Source: Scatosoma sp048465415 (GTDB lineage Bacteria; Bacillota; Clostridia; Christensenellales; Borkfalkiaceae). From it: a DNA stretch of 64,000 nt. The DNA is taken from assembly GCA_048465415.1 (NCBI GenBank), contig DBFWLO010000021.1, positions 62,001 to 126,000 on the forward strand. The letters run 5' to 3'. The notes beneath the pieces are model-generated. The model worked only from the letters and a program-made list of their open reading frames with translations, was not told where the DNA came from and ran no database searches. Shown here piece by piece: positions 24,533 to 33,255 of this stretch (positions are counted from its first letter, which is position 1; each line of letters begins with the position of its first letter). The translations under genes and the position numbers were made by a program.

Positions 24533-26779
24533 TTACACATACCAAAGACGGAGATTATCCACCGCGTTGTTCCACGAATTGGAAAAGTTTTTCACAACAA
24601 TGACAAGATCGCGTTGGTTCGTCGTAGAAAAATACAATTCCTGTGTTTCCCAATCCGAGTATTTATGGATCGTCTTCGACGCGAGCACGCCGTTGGCATC
24701 CCGCACCTCTATCACAAAATTAGGGGTTTCCCACGAATTCACGGAAGAGATCATCGTTTGCAAAGACAGCTTATAATTCGCATACATGTGAACTCTTGCT
24801 TTCAAGACGGCTCCCGCATTCGCCGCAAAGGTCATCATTCTCGTTCCATCGGGCGCGATATGCCCCGCATACCCGTTAAATCCGGCCGTCGTCGCCTGAT
24901 TTCCTATTCCGACAAAAGTCGCCGGCGCGCTGCCGTCGAGTTTTTGTCCGTACCGATTTGCGGTAACATACTGCTGAATATCGTAATCGGAATAACCGAA
25001 ATTATTGACGATATAATAGCCTTGAGGGATAAAATTCGTATCGTATTTTACAATAATCTGCGCGCTTTTCGGCGTTTCGCTCCGTTCGTACGCCGTCAGA
25101 TACCGATAATAATATCCGTCCGTTCCGGCCGCCATGACGCTTTGATAACCGGCATGAGAGCCAAACTCGAAACTTCCGTCGTAAAACAAGTTGGAATTAC
25201 GTTCATAATATTCCTGCGAAGGATAAACCGTTTTCGCCGAATCGCTTTCCAACGCGCCCATGTCCGGAGTCGAGCTTTTATTCGAACGCAGATCGACGCC
25301 CATGCAGCGGCTTAATCCGCCTTGCGCAACGATAAAATCGATGTCGGGAGCAAATCGGAACCAATTTAAGAATTCATCGGGATTGGGATAAGAATCTCTG
25401 ACAAACTGCATATTCTCGTAGGATTTGTAAGGTTCCGTAGTCACGTATTTCATCGTGGAATTTTTCATAAAGACCGTGGCGCTTTCCCTCTTGATTATAG
25501 CAGGATCGTACCAAAGGGTCTCTGCAGGTGCGTCCTCCGCCATATCGATGGCCGCCGACCAGGGAGCCAGCCAATAATTTGCGCCATTGGGATCAGCGAA
25601 AGAAGGATCGAAAGAGCCGGGCGTTCCGCTGATGAGATTGTTGCCGTAAAAAAATTTTTCAAAAGGTCTGTCTACGTATAAGGCGCTTGAAGAAGCGGTT
25701 GACGCGGTACTCACGTCGCCGCTGTACTGCGTATCGGCAATATTTTCTAACACGCCCTGATAAATAATATTGTTGCGGATCTCGCATTCGCCCGTAACTT
25801 CCCAGACAGCCAACCCCTTTCCGTCATGAAAATAGGTAGGTTCACGATTATTGTCCGCCATGGTATTGTTGATGACGAACGCTCTATCCGACGCCGTAAG
25901 CGCAATTCCGACGCCTCCGTTTTCAAAGAACAGACAATTTTGCACCACCGCCGATCCCTTATCCCACGTCCGGTCGAGAATGAATCCGTTTCCGTCCGAA
26001 TGATGATAGGAAACGTCTACGGCATGAAACGCAATGCAATTTTTAACGATGTTGTTGTCTCCGCGCATCTGATAAAAATTGATGGCGCTCGACCAGGAAT
26101 CATAGTCGATATTGAATCCTACACGGCTCACAAGGCAATTTTCCACCGTGACGTCGCTCGAAACCATAAAGGTGATTCCGTTTTGTCCGCAACTGTCCAC
26201 CGTGACGTTTCTTACCGTTACGTCGACGAGATTCGCGCCGTCAATAAACTCGTTGCCGACGCCGCTTTGCGGGTCGTAATACGATCCCATATTAATCCCG
26301 GAACGGGCGTAATTTTTGATGATGAGGCCGTCGATCACAAAATGCCCGGGACGGGTTTCGTCGTTTAAATATTTTCCGTCGTTCGTCGAATAAATAAAGC
26401 AGGCAGGGGCGTATCCTCCGTCTGTTCTGTCGGATAAACCGTCGAAAACAGGCACTTCGTTCTGATAATTTTTAATAGTAATCTTATTGTCCCAAGTTCC
26501 GTGGCAGGTCAGCGTGACCGACTGCCCGTAGTATGTGCCGCCACGAATGAGAAGGGTATCGCCCGGCCGCGCGACTTCGTTGAATTTGTTGATGCTGGCA
26601 AACGCCCTGTCAGCCGATTCCCCGTTATGACTATCGCTGCCGTCGGTCGCCATGTAATACGTTTTATTTTCCGCGCGAACGACTGTCGGCATCTGTCCGT
26701 TTACGGTAAAAACATTAAAGAATATGATGCATATAAAAACGCAAAGCGCCCATTTTCCTATCGATATTTTTTTAATCAT
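24533..26779 (-). CDS. Secreted right-handed parallel beta-helix protein (polysaccharide lyase-like)
   Basis: 748 aa. A signal peptide (KWALCVFICIIFFNVFTVNG) indicates secretion. Residues about 40-480 form a parallel beta-helix: YYMATDGSDSHNGESADRAF at the start is typical for PL9/PL11-like or DUF1565 secreted enzymes, and repeated units such as VRNVTVDSCGQNGITFMVSS and NCLFFENGGVGIALTASDRA follow. The C-terminal 200 residues look like a carbohydrate-binding jelly roll (FEFGSHAGYQSVMAAGTDGY, ending NNAVDNLRLWYV). Catalytic residues cannot be assigned. It is the last gene of the minus-strand polysaccharide region, 27 bases after the InlB-repeat protein, and likely attacks pectin or another uronic-acid polymer. 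Confidence 0.8.
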   Translation of the reverse strand: MIKKISIGKWALCVFICIIFFNVFTVNGQMPTVVRAENKTYYMATDGSDSHNGESADRAFASINKFNEVARPGDTLLIRGGTYYGQSVTLTCHGTWDNKITIKNYQNEVPVFDGLSDRTDGGYAPACFIYSTNDGKYLNDETRPGHFVIDGLIIKNYARSGINMGSYYDPQSGVGNEFIDGANLVDVTVRNVTVDSCGQNGITFMVSSDVTVENCLVSRVGFNIDYDSWSSAINFYQMRGDNNIVKNCIAFHAVDVSYHHSDGNGFILDRTWDKGSAVVQNCLFFENGGVGIALTASDRAFVINNTMADNNREPTYFHDGKGLAVWEVTGECEIRNNIIYQGVLENIADTQYSGDVSTASTASSSALYVDRPFEKFFYGNNLISGTPGSFDPSFADPNGANYWLAPWSAAIDMAEDAPAETLWYDPAIIKRESATVFMKNSTMKYVTTEPYKSYENMQFVRDSYPNPDEFLNWFRFAPDIDFIVAQGGLSRCMGVDLRSNKSSTPDMGALESDSAKTVYPSQEYYERNSNLFYDGSFEFGSHAGYQSVMAAGTDGYYYRYLTAYERSETPKSAQIIVKYDTNFIPQGYYIVNNFGYSDYDIQQYVTANRYGQKLDGSAPATFVGIGNQATTAGFNGYAGHIAPDGTRMMTFAANAGAVLKARVHMYANYKLSLQTMISSVNSWETPNFVIEVRDANGVLASKTIHKYSDWETQELYFSTTNQRDLVIVVKNFSNSWNNAVDNLRLWYV

Positions 26780-26806
26780 TTTGTCCCTCCTTAATCTCTT
26801 TTACCC

Positions 26807-28429
26807 TTATCGGCGTTTTTTCCCGAGCAAGACGCCGGCTAAACACGTCAGGCCCAAAACCGCCCCGCAGAACCAGACGGACGCCGAACAAGCAAGCGCG
26901 GAATTGCAGCCCTTTCCGCCCGCCTTTTCCCATTTTGCATATAACGTGATATCCTCGTCGGGCGCCGCCGTAAATTCGTATTTATTCGTATATTTTTCAT
27001 CCGTGTACCAACCGCAAAAAACGTAGCCTTCCTTAACGGGCGGATCGGGCTCGTAAAGTTTGGTTCCGCAGGGTTTGCGCATGGGGGCGATCTCGCCGCC
27101 GCCGTTCGTCTCGAAAGTCACCGTGAAATTGAGCGGTTTATAAACGGCGTATATCGTATGATTTTCCGCGATTGAAACAACCGTTTCGCCCGTGATCTGG
27201 TTGCCGTATTCCGGTGCGTCAAACCATCCCATAAACTGATAGCCCTTTTTTTGAGCGCTCGGAAGCGCGCCGTAAAAGTCGTTGTAATTATATATTTTGT
27301 CGTTTAACGTACCTTCCGAAAGACTGCCTCCGCCCAGTTCGAAATGTACCGTATATTTGGCGTTTTCCCAGTGCGCGTAAAGAGTCTGATAGTTTTCTTC
27401 CGCCGTAAAAGCCTTAATTTTTTCGCCGCCGTAAGGAGTTTCAAACCAGCCTGTTAAGGCGCTGCCTTTTCTTGAAGCATTTGGCAAAGCCACTTTTTCC
27501 CCTTTCTCATAGTATCTTACCGCGGCTCTGTCTCCGCCGCCCTGATAATCGTAGAGGACGGCGATTTTATCTTTATTGGTCTCCGCGGCGGAAGCCCCGT
27601 CGCCTATCGCGGGAGAAAGAGAGGAAGTGACGTTTTGAATGACGCTGGTGTTGCGCCCCGCAATGCCTCCGATTTGACCGGGCAGACCGGCAACGCTTCC
27701 CGTAAAAGCGCATTCCTTTATTTCGCCCACGCCTGTACTTTCCGTTTTATTCGAACCGACGATTCCGCCCGCTTTCGAACGCCCCTCTACATTCGCGGAA
27801 GAATTCGCATTGATGATCAAACCGAGGTTTTGCCCCGCGACGCCGCCCGTTTCTTCGTCGCCGACGACTTTTCCGTCCGTACGACAATTCAACACGACGC
27901 CCAGATTCGTCCCGCAAATAATCCCCGTATAACTGCTGCTAATTACCTCCGCGCTTTTAACCGTAAGGTTTTTAACCGTACCCGTTTTCCCTATGTACCC
28001 AAACAGCCCTTTGTCGTTTGTATCGGCGACCGCTCCTGTCGTACTGTTTAGATACAGCCCCGTAATCGTCTTTTGATTTCCGTCGAACACCCCGTCGAAC
28101 GTCCTGTCGAAAGACGCCGTCCAATAGCCGATAGAAGTCCAGCCTTTGTCCGACGGGCTCCCTTTGCCGTAGGCCGATAAATCGATATTTTCGGTAAGTC
28201 GGATAAATTTCCCCTTAAATGTATTTCCCGAATTGACGTTTTCGGAAAGCAGAAACAGCTGTTCCGGCGTGGAGATTTCAATCGCCGTATCTTGCGTAAA
28301 TCCGTTGCCGCCTCCAAACCCGACGGTTTTTTCCGCTGCTGCCGTTTTATGCGCGGGAATCGCATCTCCGATTCCCGCAAGACACAGCGCCGCTAATATG
28401 CCGCATAATAAATTTTTGACTTTTAACAT
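26807..28429 (-). CDS. Cell-surface protein with GLUG motifs and InlB B-repeats
   Basis: 540 aa. Signal peptide (LLCGILAALCLAGIGDAIPA), then a GLUG-type beta region: GFTQDTAIEISTPEQLFLLS, LFGYIGKTGTVKNLTVKSAE, IICGTNLGVVLNCR and IGGIAGRNTSVIQNV. Residues about 280-500 hold three or four InlB B-repeats (Flg_new type), e.g. VTFETNGGGEIAPM and GYVFCGWYTDEKYTNKYEF. The C-terminus is a hydrophobic segment (WFCGAVLGLTCLAGVLLGKK) with a basic tail but no LPXTG motif, so it is membrane-anchored rather than sortase-linked. Probably an adhesion or substrate-binding protein made with the neighbouring glycosidases; 10 bases follow the GH140-like gene. Confidence 0.8.
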   Translation of the reverse strand: MLKVKNLLCGILAALCLAGIGDAIPAHKTAAAEKTVGFGGGNGFTQDTAIEISTPEQLFLLSENVNSGNTFKGKFIRLTENIDLSAYGKGSPSDKGWTSIGYWTASFDRTFDGVFDGNQKTITGLYLNSTTGAVADTNDKGLFGYIGKTGTVKNLTVKSAEVISSSYTGIICGTNLGVVLNCRTDGKVVGDEETGGVAGQNLGLIINANSSANVEGRSKAGGIVGSNKTESTGVGEIKECAFTGSVAGLPGQIGGIAGRNTSVIQNVTSSLSPAIGDGASAAETNKDKIAVLYDYQGGGDRAAVRYYEKGEKVALPNASRKGSALTGWFETPYGGEKIKAFTAEENYQTLYAHWENAKYTVHFELGGGSLSEGTLNDKIYNYNDFYGALPSAQKKGYQFMGWFDAPEYGNQITGETVVSIAENHTIYAVYKPLNFTVTFETNGGGEIAPMRKPCGTKLYEPDPPVKEGYVFCGWYTDEKYTNKYEFTAAPDEDITLYAKWEKAGGKGCNSALACSASVWFCGAVLGLTCLAGVLLGKKRR

Positions 28430-28438
28430 GATTTCACC

Positions 28439-29713
28439 TTATTCTAAAATTTTAATGAGCAGTAACGCGTCGTTGCCTTTTCCCTGTTTTCCGGGCACAA
28501 ACACGCTCTTTTCAGCCGGATATATCCCCTCGATCGTTTTCGTACCGGTGACAGGATCTACCCATTCCGCCCGAACGCTTTTGCATTTCAGCATTTTCAA
28601 ATCGACGATAAAGGGCAGCCCCATCGGAGAATAGACCGCGCCGCCGTTTTCGTGATACGCGCCCCAGATATTTCCGTTTACCGTATCTTTCAGAAGCTCG
28701 GTGACGGGACAGGCAAAGCCGCTTGAAAAACGCAGCCGCCAATAGGAAATTTCTTCGGCAAACTTTTTCAAAACCGACAGATCGGAAATTGCCGGCGTAT
28801 CGAGCGCGTCTTTCCAGACGCATAAAAAAGATTCGTCCGGTTTGCGGTTGAATTTCCAAACGTTATGGTTCCCGTAAACGACGCCGCAGGCGCCCGCCAG
28901 AACGTTCTGATAGTGATTGATTCTGAGATCTTCGCGGTTCCAAAAGTATCCGAAATCGGGACGCCAACAGGCGGGATGATCCTCGTAACGGCTTTCCCCA
29001 TCCACAAACGGTTTCCCCTTTCCGTGTATTGTCTTTAACAGGTCCGCGCTGTAATAACAGGTATCGACGCCGTGGCCCGATTGCGTCATGAAAAAATCGA
29101 CGTATTCCGCGTCCGGCAAATAGTCGAAAGAAGTATGTCCCGAATCGGGGTGATAGGTGATGAGTTTCTCCGGCGTTATCTTTTTCAGCGTCTTTCCGAA
29201 CGCGTCGATGATTTTTCTCTGCCGCTCGTTTTCGATGGGACGATCTCCGCCGAGTATCCAAAAAACATTATCGAAAGTCTTGTATCTTTCCGCTAAAAAT
29301 CCGGCGTAACGCTCCGCGTTTTGCCGGGTGAAACATTCTGGGCCCGTTCCCCATTTTTTGTTCCATTTATCCCCCCAGGCCGGCAGCAGGGCGACGAACA
29401 ATCCCCCTTCGCGGGCAAGCGCAACCACGTAATCCACAAACGAAAAATATTTCTCATTGGGCACGAGTTCCCCTTCCCCGCGCGAGATAAACGGGATTTG
29501 TCCCTCCGCATTCCCTTCCGAAAAATCGTCGAGTTCGGAAAGAACGGACGCGGCAATCACATTAAATCCCCTCGAGGCTCGATTGTTCAGATAGAATTTC
29601 GCATCTTCCCGTGAAAGCGCATGGAACAGATTCCAGGCGGTGTCCATGACGAGAAAGAAGGGCCTATCGTTGAGGGCGACATATTTTCCCTCTTTTACGG
29701 TAAGGTTATTCAT
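28439..29713 (-). CDS. GH140-like / DUF4038 glycoside hydrolase (apiosidase family)
   Basis: 424 aa from ATG 29713, cytoplasmic (no signal). A TTG 12 bases upstream is less likely. The family signature is clear: DRPFFLVMDTAWNLFHALSR, RGFNVIAASVLSELDDF, WGTGPECFTRQNAERYAGF and YKTFDNVFWILGGDRP (catalytic-type Asp). GKPFVDGESRYEDHPAC carries the second acid (Glu). Known GH140 enzymes remove side chains such as apiose from rhamnogalacturonan II. The start overlaps the stop of a 35-aa frame (ATGA), which itself overlaps the zinc-ribbon gene, so four genes appear translationally linked. The substrate is inferred. Confidence 0.8.
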   Translation of the reverse strand: MNNLTVKEGKYVALNDRPFFLVMDTAWNLFHALSREDAKFYLNNRASRGFNVIAASVLSELDDFSEGNAEGQIPFISRGEGELVPNEKYFSFVDYVVALAREGGLFVALLPAWGDKWNKKWGTGPECFTRQNAERYAGFLAERYKTFDNVFWILGGDRPIENERQRKIIDAFGKTLKKITPEKLITYHPDSGHTSFDYLPDAEYVDFFMTQSGHGVDTCYYSADLLKTIHGKGKPFVDGESRYEDHPACWRPDFGYFWNREDLRINHYQNVLAGACGVVYGNHNVWKFNRKPDESFLCVWKDALDTPAISDLSVLKKFAEEISYWRLRFSSGFACPVTELLKDTVNGNIWGAYHENGGAVYSPMGLPFIVDLKMLKCKSVRAEWVDPVTGTKTIEGIYPAEKSVFVPGKQGKGNDALLLIKILE

Positions 29714-29817
29714 GAAAATCCCCAAAAAGCTTCGGCGTACATTTGCTTTATCCTGTTTTTGTCCGACCGGCGCAGCAAATCCTCGTTTCCGTACTGCGAA
29801 GCCGCCGCCTTTTTCAT
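29710..29817 (-). CDS. 35-aa protein in an ATGA-coupled chain
   Basis: ATG 29817 overlaps the TGA of the zinc-ribbon gene, and the TGA at 29710-29712 overlaps ATG 29713 of the GH140-like gene. The peptide is MKKAAASQYGNEDLLRRSDK then NRIKQMYAEAFWGFS, helical and charged. The upstream sequence in this frame is also open for 21 codons (LRKQLRAVAEKV), so part of it may be the end of a longer, older frame. No separate ribosome binding site is visible; it would rely on coupling. It may be a genuine small protein or just a spacer that couples two genes. Confidence 0.4.
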   Translation of the reverse strand: MKKAAASQYGNEDLLRRSDKNRIKQMYAEAFWGFS

Positions 29818-30056
29818 GACTTTTTCGGCAACAGCCCGAAGTTGTTTTCGGAGTTTCCGTCGTAGGGCGCCGCTTTCCAGGGATATTTACGCGACGTAAA
29901 GGCTTCGTAAAAGTCTTTTATCTCGGCTTCACTTCCTTCATAGCAGCATTTGCGGCAATAGTACACGCCTTCCTCCTCGTCATAATTGAGAGAAAGATCC
30001 TTTTCGCGGCAAAAACAAGCGGGACACATCAGCACTTTTTTTCTATTTTCAGCCAT
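29814..30056 (-). CDS. Small zinc-ribbon-like protein
   Basis: 80 aa from ATG 30056, behind GGGGAGG; an earlier in-frame ATG lacks such a site. Two CxxC knuckles are seen: LMCPACFCREKD (Cys 10, 13) and YYCRKCCYEGSE (Cys about 34, 37), so one Zn is expected. The rest (FYEAFTSRKYPWKAAPYDGN) is not recognised. The start lies within the 3' end of the upstream 574-aa gene (28-base overlap) and its stop overlaps the next small frame. A job as a regulator or as a partner of the sugar enzymes is possible; nothing proves it. Confidence 0.6.
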   Translation of the reverse strand: MAENRKKVLMCPACFCREKDLSLNYDEEEGVYYCRKCCYEGSEAEIKDFYEAFTSRKYPWKAAPYDGNSENNFGLLPKKS

Positions 30057-31753
30057 GATACGATCGCCTCCCCTTTCTTCAATTCTTTTTTCAGCCAAAG
30101 CGTATAATAGGAATTGGCAATACTTCCCTCTTCAAATCCGCAGATCAGCGGCTCGTCGGAATACAGCCCGAAAACGGTATTCAGCTCTCCGATTTCCGCC
30201 CGGACAAAATGCCCGTTCTTTTCCACCGTCCTGGTCTTATACTCGTATGGTATGCTTTCGCTGTGTGTTTCCCCACCGCAGGAAAGACGGATCGACCGCA
30301 TGTCTTCGGGATATTCCGTGCTTCCCCAACAGCCGCGGATCTGTTCTTCAAACTCGAAAACTTCCTCTTCGGGCGCGTCTTCCAATCTCCTTGTCACTTT
30401 GATCATACCGCCGCCCATAAACTCTAACCGCGAAGCTACCGTGATAGAGTGACCTCCGCATGTCAATTTCACCGATTTTATTTCTGCGCCGTATCGTCCT
30501 TCTTCGTTTTTAAACACTTTGCAGCTTGTTCTTCTGTCCGATACGGAAACGCGTTCGCCGTTTTTATGAATAAAGCAGGTATAAAACGTCCAGGTACGGT
30601 GTTCATAGCTTAAAAGAAACGGATAGCTGCCGTTCCATAAGGCGTTCCCGTCCGGACCGATGTCCCGTTTTACCTTGCCCGCATACGGTCTCAAATCACG
30701 CAGTTCGCCGCCGACGTTCATATCGAACGTGCCTCTGAAATAGGGATCGCAGTACCAAAGCATCTGTCTTTTCGTTCCGCAAAGGATATCGTTCCACAGA
30801 TTGATTTCGGGGGTTCCGACTTTGACGCTGCCGCGATACCATTCCGTAAACTCGGACATCGTGCAAAAAGCGACTTTCCCCTCTTCGCTCCGTCGAGCGA
30901 GGTGTTCTATCGATTCCTCATATAAATCGAAAGCCTCGCTCTGCACTTCCACATACTCGTTATTCGCCGCAAGCCAAGGCGAAGAAACGAACATATTGAA
31001 ATAGGAATAGCCGTTTAACTCTGCCTGAACGATCCATTGATCGATGAAACGGAGCATGTAGGGACTATGATTTCCGGCGTTCGCTTTCGCGCGGATCACA
31101 TTAGGCGCATGAGAAGCAAAATAATCGTCGCGGCTCGTCAATGCGAGGATCATGTCCCGATTCAGATGCGGGAGCGCCACGACGCCGAGAGCTTCCTCGT
31201 CGTCGGCGGCAGGTTTCAAGGCATTATTCTTCGACGGATAATAGGCCCCCCAAGGTCCGCCGTCGGAAAACAGGTTCCAGCAATAATTGTTGCCGTTAAA
31301 CATATTTACGCCTTCCTCGAAACAGTTGTTGACGCAGCCGGTAACGGTAGGATAGGCCTTTGTGATCGCATCGATCAGCGGCGCGTCCATAAGATAAGAC
31401 GCAACCGATTTCGGATAGAATCCGAATTCTTTATAAAACCTTTCAAAAATCGTGCGAATAATTATTTCACGCGCTTGATGAGAAGCGAGATAGATCATTT
31501 CCTCTTTGGTGCCGCAAAGCTCGCTCATTTCAGAGCTTTGAAAATCGTTGAATGTAATGCCGATCTCATCGCCCAACAGCGCCTGCGTTTTTGCATATTC
31601 CACCATATACGGATTTTTCAAAGACGTATACGACATAAAAAGCGTCGTGCGTATTCCGCACCGGTGAGCCAGTTCCTGCTGCCACTTCACCACTTCAAAC
31701 CTTTCCCCATCGCCGTCCAGGCGATGAAAAATATTGACATACATTTTTCCCAT
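30029..31753 (-). CDS. Unknown 574-aa protein of a polysaccharide locus, possibly (beta/alpha) barrel
   Basis: The most likely start is ATG 31753, six bases after the stop of the GH28-like gene; ATG 31744 preceded by GGGA is also possible. It is cytoplasmic. The first 280 residues (MYVNIFHRLDGDGERFEVVK, CGIRTTLFMSYTSLKNPYMV, LLGDEIGITFNDF, FGFYPKSVASYLMDA) have the rhythm of a NodB-like deacetylase or TIM barrel, and several conserved Asp/His residues (DGDGE, GDEIG, LPHLNRD) could be catalytic. The C-terminal 250 residues look beta-rich, as in a carbohydrate-binding or sandwich domain. It may belong to a DUF3863/DUF3864-type family, but I cannot confirm this. Lies between the GH28-like enzyme and the zinc-ribbon gene in one operon. 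Confidence 0.65.
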   Translation of the reverse strand: MGKMYVNIFHRLDGDGERFEVVKWQQELAHRCGIRTTLFMSYTSLKNPYMVEYAKTQALLGDEIGITFNDFQSSEMSELCGTKEEMIYLASHQAREIIIRTIFERFYKEFGFYPKSVASYLMDAPLIDAITKAYPTVTGCVNNCFEEGVNMFNGNNYCWNLFSDGGPWGAYYPSKNNALKPAADDEEALGVVALPHLNRDMILALTSRDDYFASHAPNVIRAKANAGNHSPYMLRFIDQWIVQAELNGYSYFNMFVSSPWLAANNEYVEVQSEAFDLYEESIEHLARRSEEGKVAFCTMSEFTEWYRGSVKVGTPEINLWNDILCGTKRQMLWYCDPYFRGTFDMNVGGELRDLRPYAGKVKRDIGPDGNALWNGSYPFLLSYEHRTWTFYTCFIHKNGERVSVSDRRTSCKVFKNEEGRYGAEIKSVKLTCGGHSITVASRLEFMGGGMIKVTRRLEDAPEEEVFEFEEQIRGCWGSTEYPEDMRSIRLSCGGETHSESIPYEYKTRTVEKNGHFVRAEIGELNTVFGLYSDEPLICGFEEGSIANSYYTLWLKKELKKGEAIVSWLKIEKKC

Positions 31754-31758
31754 ATCGT

Positions 31759-33081
31759 TTACCTGTACCTGATATTTTTTGCCTTTCTGGTGGACAGCCA
31801 TAAATCGTCGTCGCTCATCACTTTCGTATCTCCTATATAAAAAGAATCGAACGTGACGTTCTCGACCGTGCCGTCTTTAAATCCGCAGATCAGCGAATGC
31901 GAATAGCCGGGATTGAAATCCTGCAAATTACATCGGATATTTCTGAACGTTATATCGCGGATATTCCCTTTTTTTCCTTCCCTATTCCATTTCGGGGAAT
32001 GAACGATTCTAAGATCCACGATCCTGTCAAAAAAATGTTCGACGCGGATATCTTCGTAGAGCACGTTTTCGACGTTCGCCGTATCGCCTAAATGAATAGT
32101 AAACAAGCCTCCGAAACCGTGTACCGCGATAATGTCGCAGTTGAAAAATTTGATATTTTTGACGCTTTGACAGCGAAGTTCGAAGCCGATTTCCAAGCAG
32201 TTTCCCGCATTTTCCTCCGAGGAATAAAACGTGCTGTTTTTTACAACGATATTTTCCACGTTTCCGTTCCACGGCATCGTCGCATTCTGCGGATTCATCG
32301 TATTGTCGAACGATTTAATCGCGATGCAGTCGTCGTTGTTGCGGAAAAACACGCGGTCGATCGTGATATTCTTACTTCCGACGATATCCACTCCGTCGGA
32401 AGAAACGTTTTCGGACACTTCTCTGACTCCGTAAACATAACAGTTTTCGCAGGCGCCGAACACGATATTCCAGCACGGCGTATTCGCCAGTACGATGTCC
32501 TCGACGCCGCAATTTTCACAGCCTTCGAAAACGACGAAATATTTTCTCAATCTGTCGTCTCCGTCACCGTACTCGTATAAGCCGTCTAAAATCCCGCGGC
32601 CTTTTATTTTCACGTTTTTCGCGTTTTTTACCCGAACCGTGCCGCGGACGACCGCGCCGCCCTCGATATAGAGAGTCTGATTGTCCGTAAGCGTGATCTG
32701 TCCCGCGTCGTACACTTTCCCGCCGGCAAAATACACAACGCCTTCGTCGTCTTTGTCGGGGACCTCCCCCTCCGCGGGACTGAAAAACAGATATAAAGGC
32801 ATCTTTTGATGATTGACGTCTATCTGCAAATTTTCCGGCTGTCCGATATCGAAACATATCGTATGATCGGTGTATTGCGCTTGAATATTTTTACTGAGCG
32901 GCCGCACCGTCACCGAAGCGATCTCTCTCGTAGTGACGATTTCGACGTGAAAAGTATCCCCGGAAACCGCCGCGATATATCCTTTCGACGCCTTATAGAC
33001 GAAAACCTGCTCCCCATTTACTTTCAGGAAAAACTCCTCCGATTTCGGAGCGCAGACGGAATATTGATAATTTTGAAACAT
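31759..33081 (-). CDS. GH28/GH49-like parallel beta-helix glycosidase
   Basis: 440 aa, no signal peptide, so probably cytoplasmic. An N-terminal beta-sandwich (residues 1-110) is followed by a parallel beta-helix with the polygalacturonase-type active-site strips: SENVSSDGVDIVGSKNITID (Asp), FFRNNDDCIAIKSFDN (paired Asp) and AVHGFGGLFTIHLGD in place of the usual GHG. The N-terminal domain and NNDDCIAIKS are also typical of GH49 dextranase-like proteins. Likely cleaves galacturonate- or glucan-type linkages in imported oligosaccharides. First gene of a tightly packed set running down to the GH140-like enzyme; GAGG ribosome binding site. Confidence 0.75.
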   Translation of the reverse strand: MFQNYQYSVCAPKSEEFFLKVNGEQVFVYKASKGYIAAVSGDTFHVEIVTTREIASVTVRPLSKNIQAQYTDHTICFDIGQPENLQIDVNHQKMPLYLFFSPAEGEVPDKDDEGVVYFAGGKVYDAGQITLTDNQTLYIEGGAVVRGTVRVKNAKNVKIKGRGILDGLYEYGDGDDRLRKYFVVFEGCENCGVEDIVLANTPCWNIVFGACENCYVYGVREVSENVSSDGVDIVGSKNITIDRVFFRNNDDCIAIKSFDNTMNPQNATMPWNGNVENIVVKNSTFYSSEENAGNCLEIGFELRCQSVKNIKFFNCDIIAVHGFGGLFTIHLGDTANVENVLYEDIRVEHFFDRIVDLRIVHSPKWNREGKKGNIRDITFRNIRCNLQDFNPGYSHSLICGFKDGTVENVTFDSFYIGDTKVMSDDDLWLSTRKAKNIRYR

Positions 33082-33191
33082 GTCGACCTCTCATCGAATA
33101 AATTTCAGGGAGCTTTGTTCCCGGAAGAAACGGCGTTTTCCGGCGCCTTGTTTCCGTTTTCTCCCATTACAAATCGAACGGAAAGGTTACG

Positions 33192-33240
33192 GACGATCCC
33201 GCGGACGGTTTTATTTTTTCCGCCTCGCCGCGGGATCGTC
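33192..33240. repeat. Inverted repeat between two genes of the polysaccharide region
   Basis: GACGATCCCGCGG (33192-33204) and CCGCGGGATCGTC (33228-33240) are perfect 13-bp arms with a 23-base T-rich loop. It lies after the lipoprotein gene stop (33256) and before the GH28-like gene, and may end or reduce read-through, or stabilise the upstream mRNA. Confidence 0.55.
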
Positions 33241-33255
33241 GCGCATATCTTTCCA

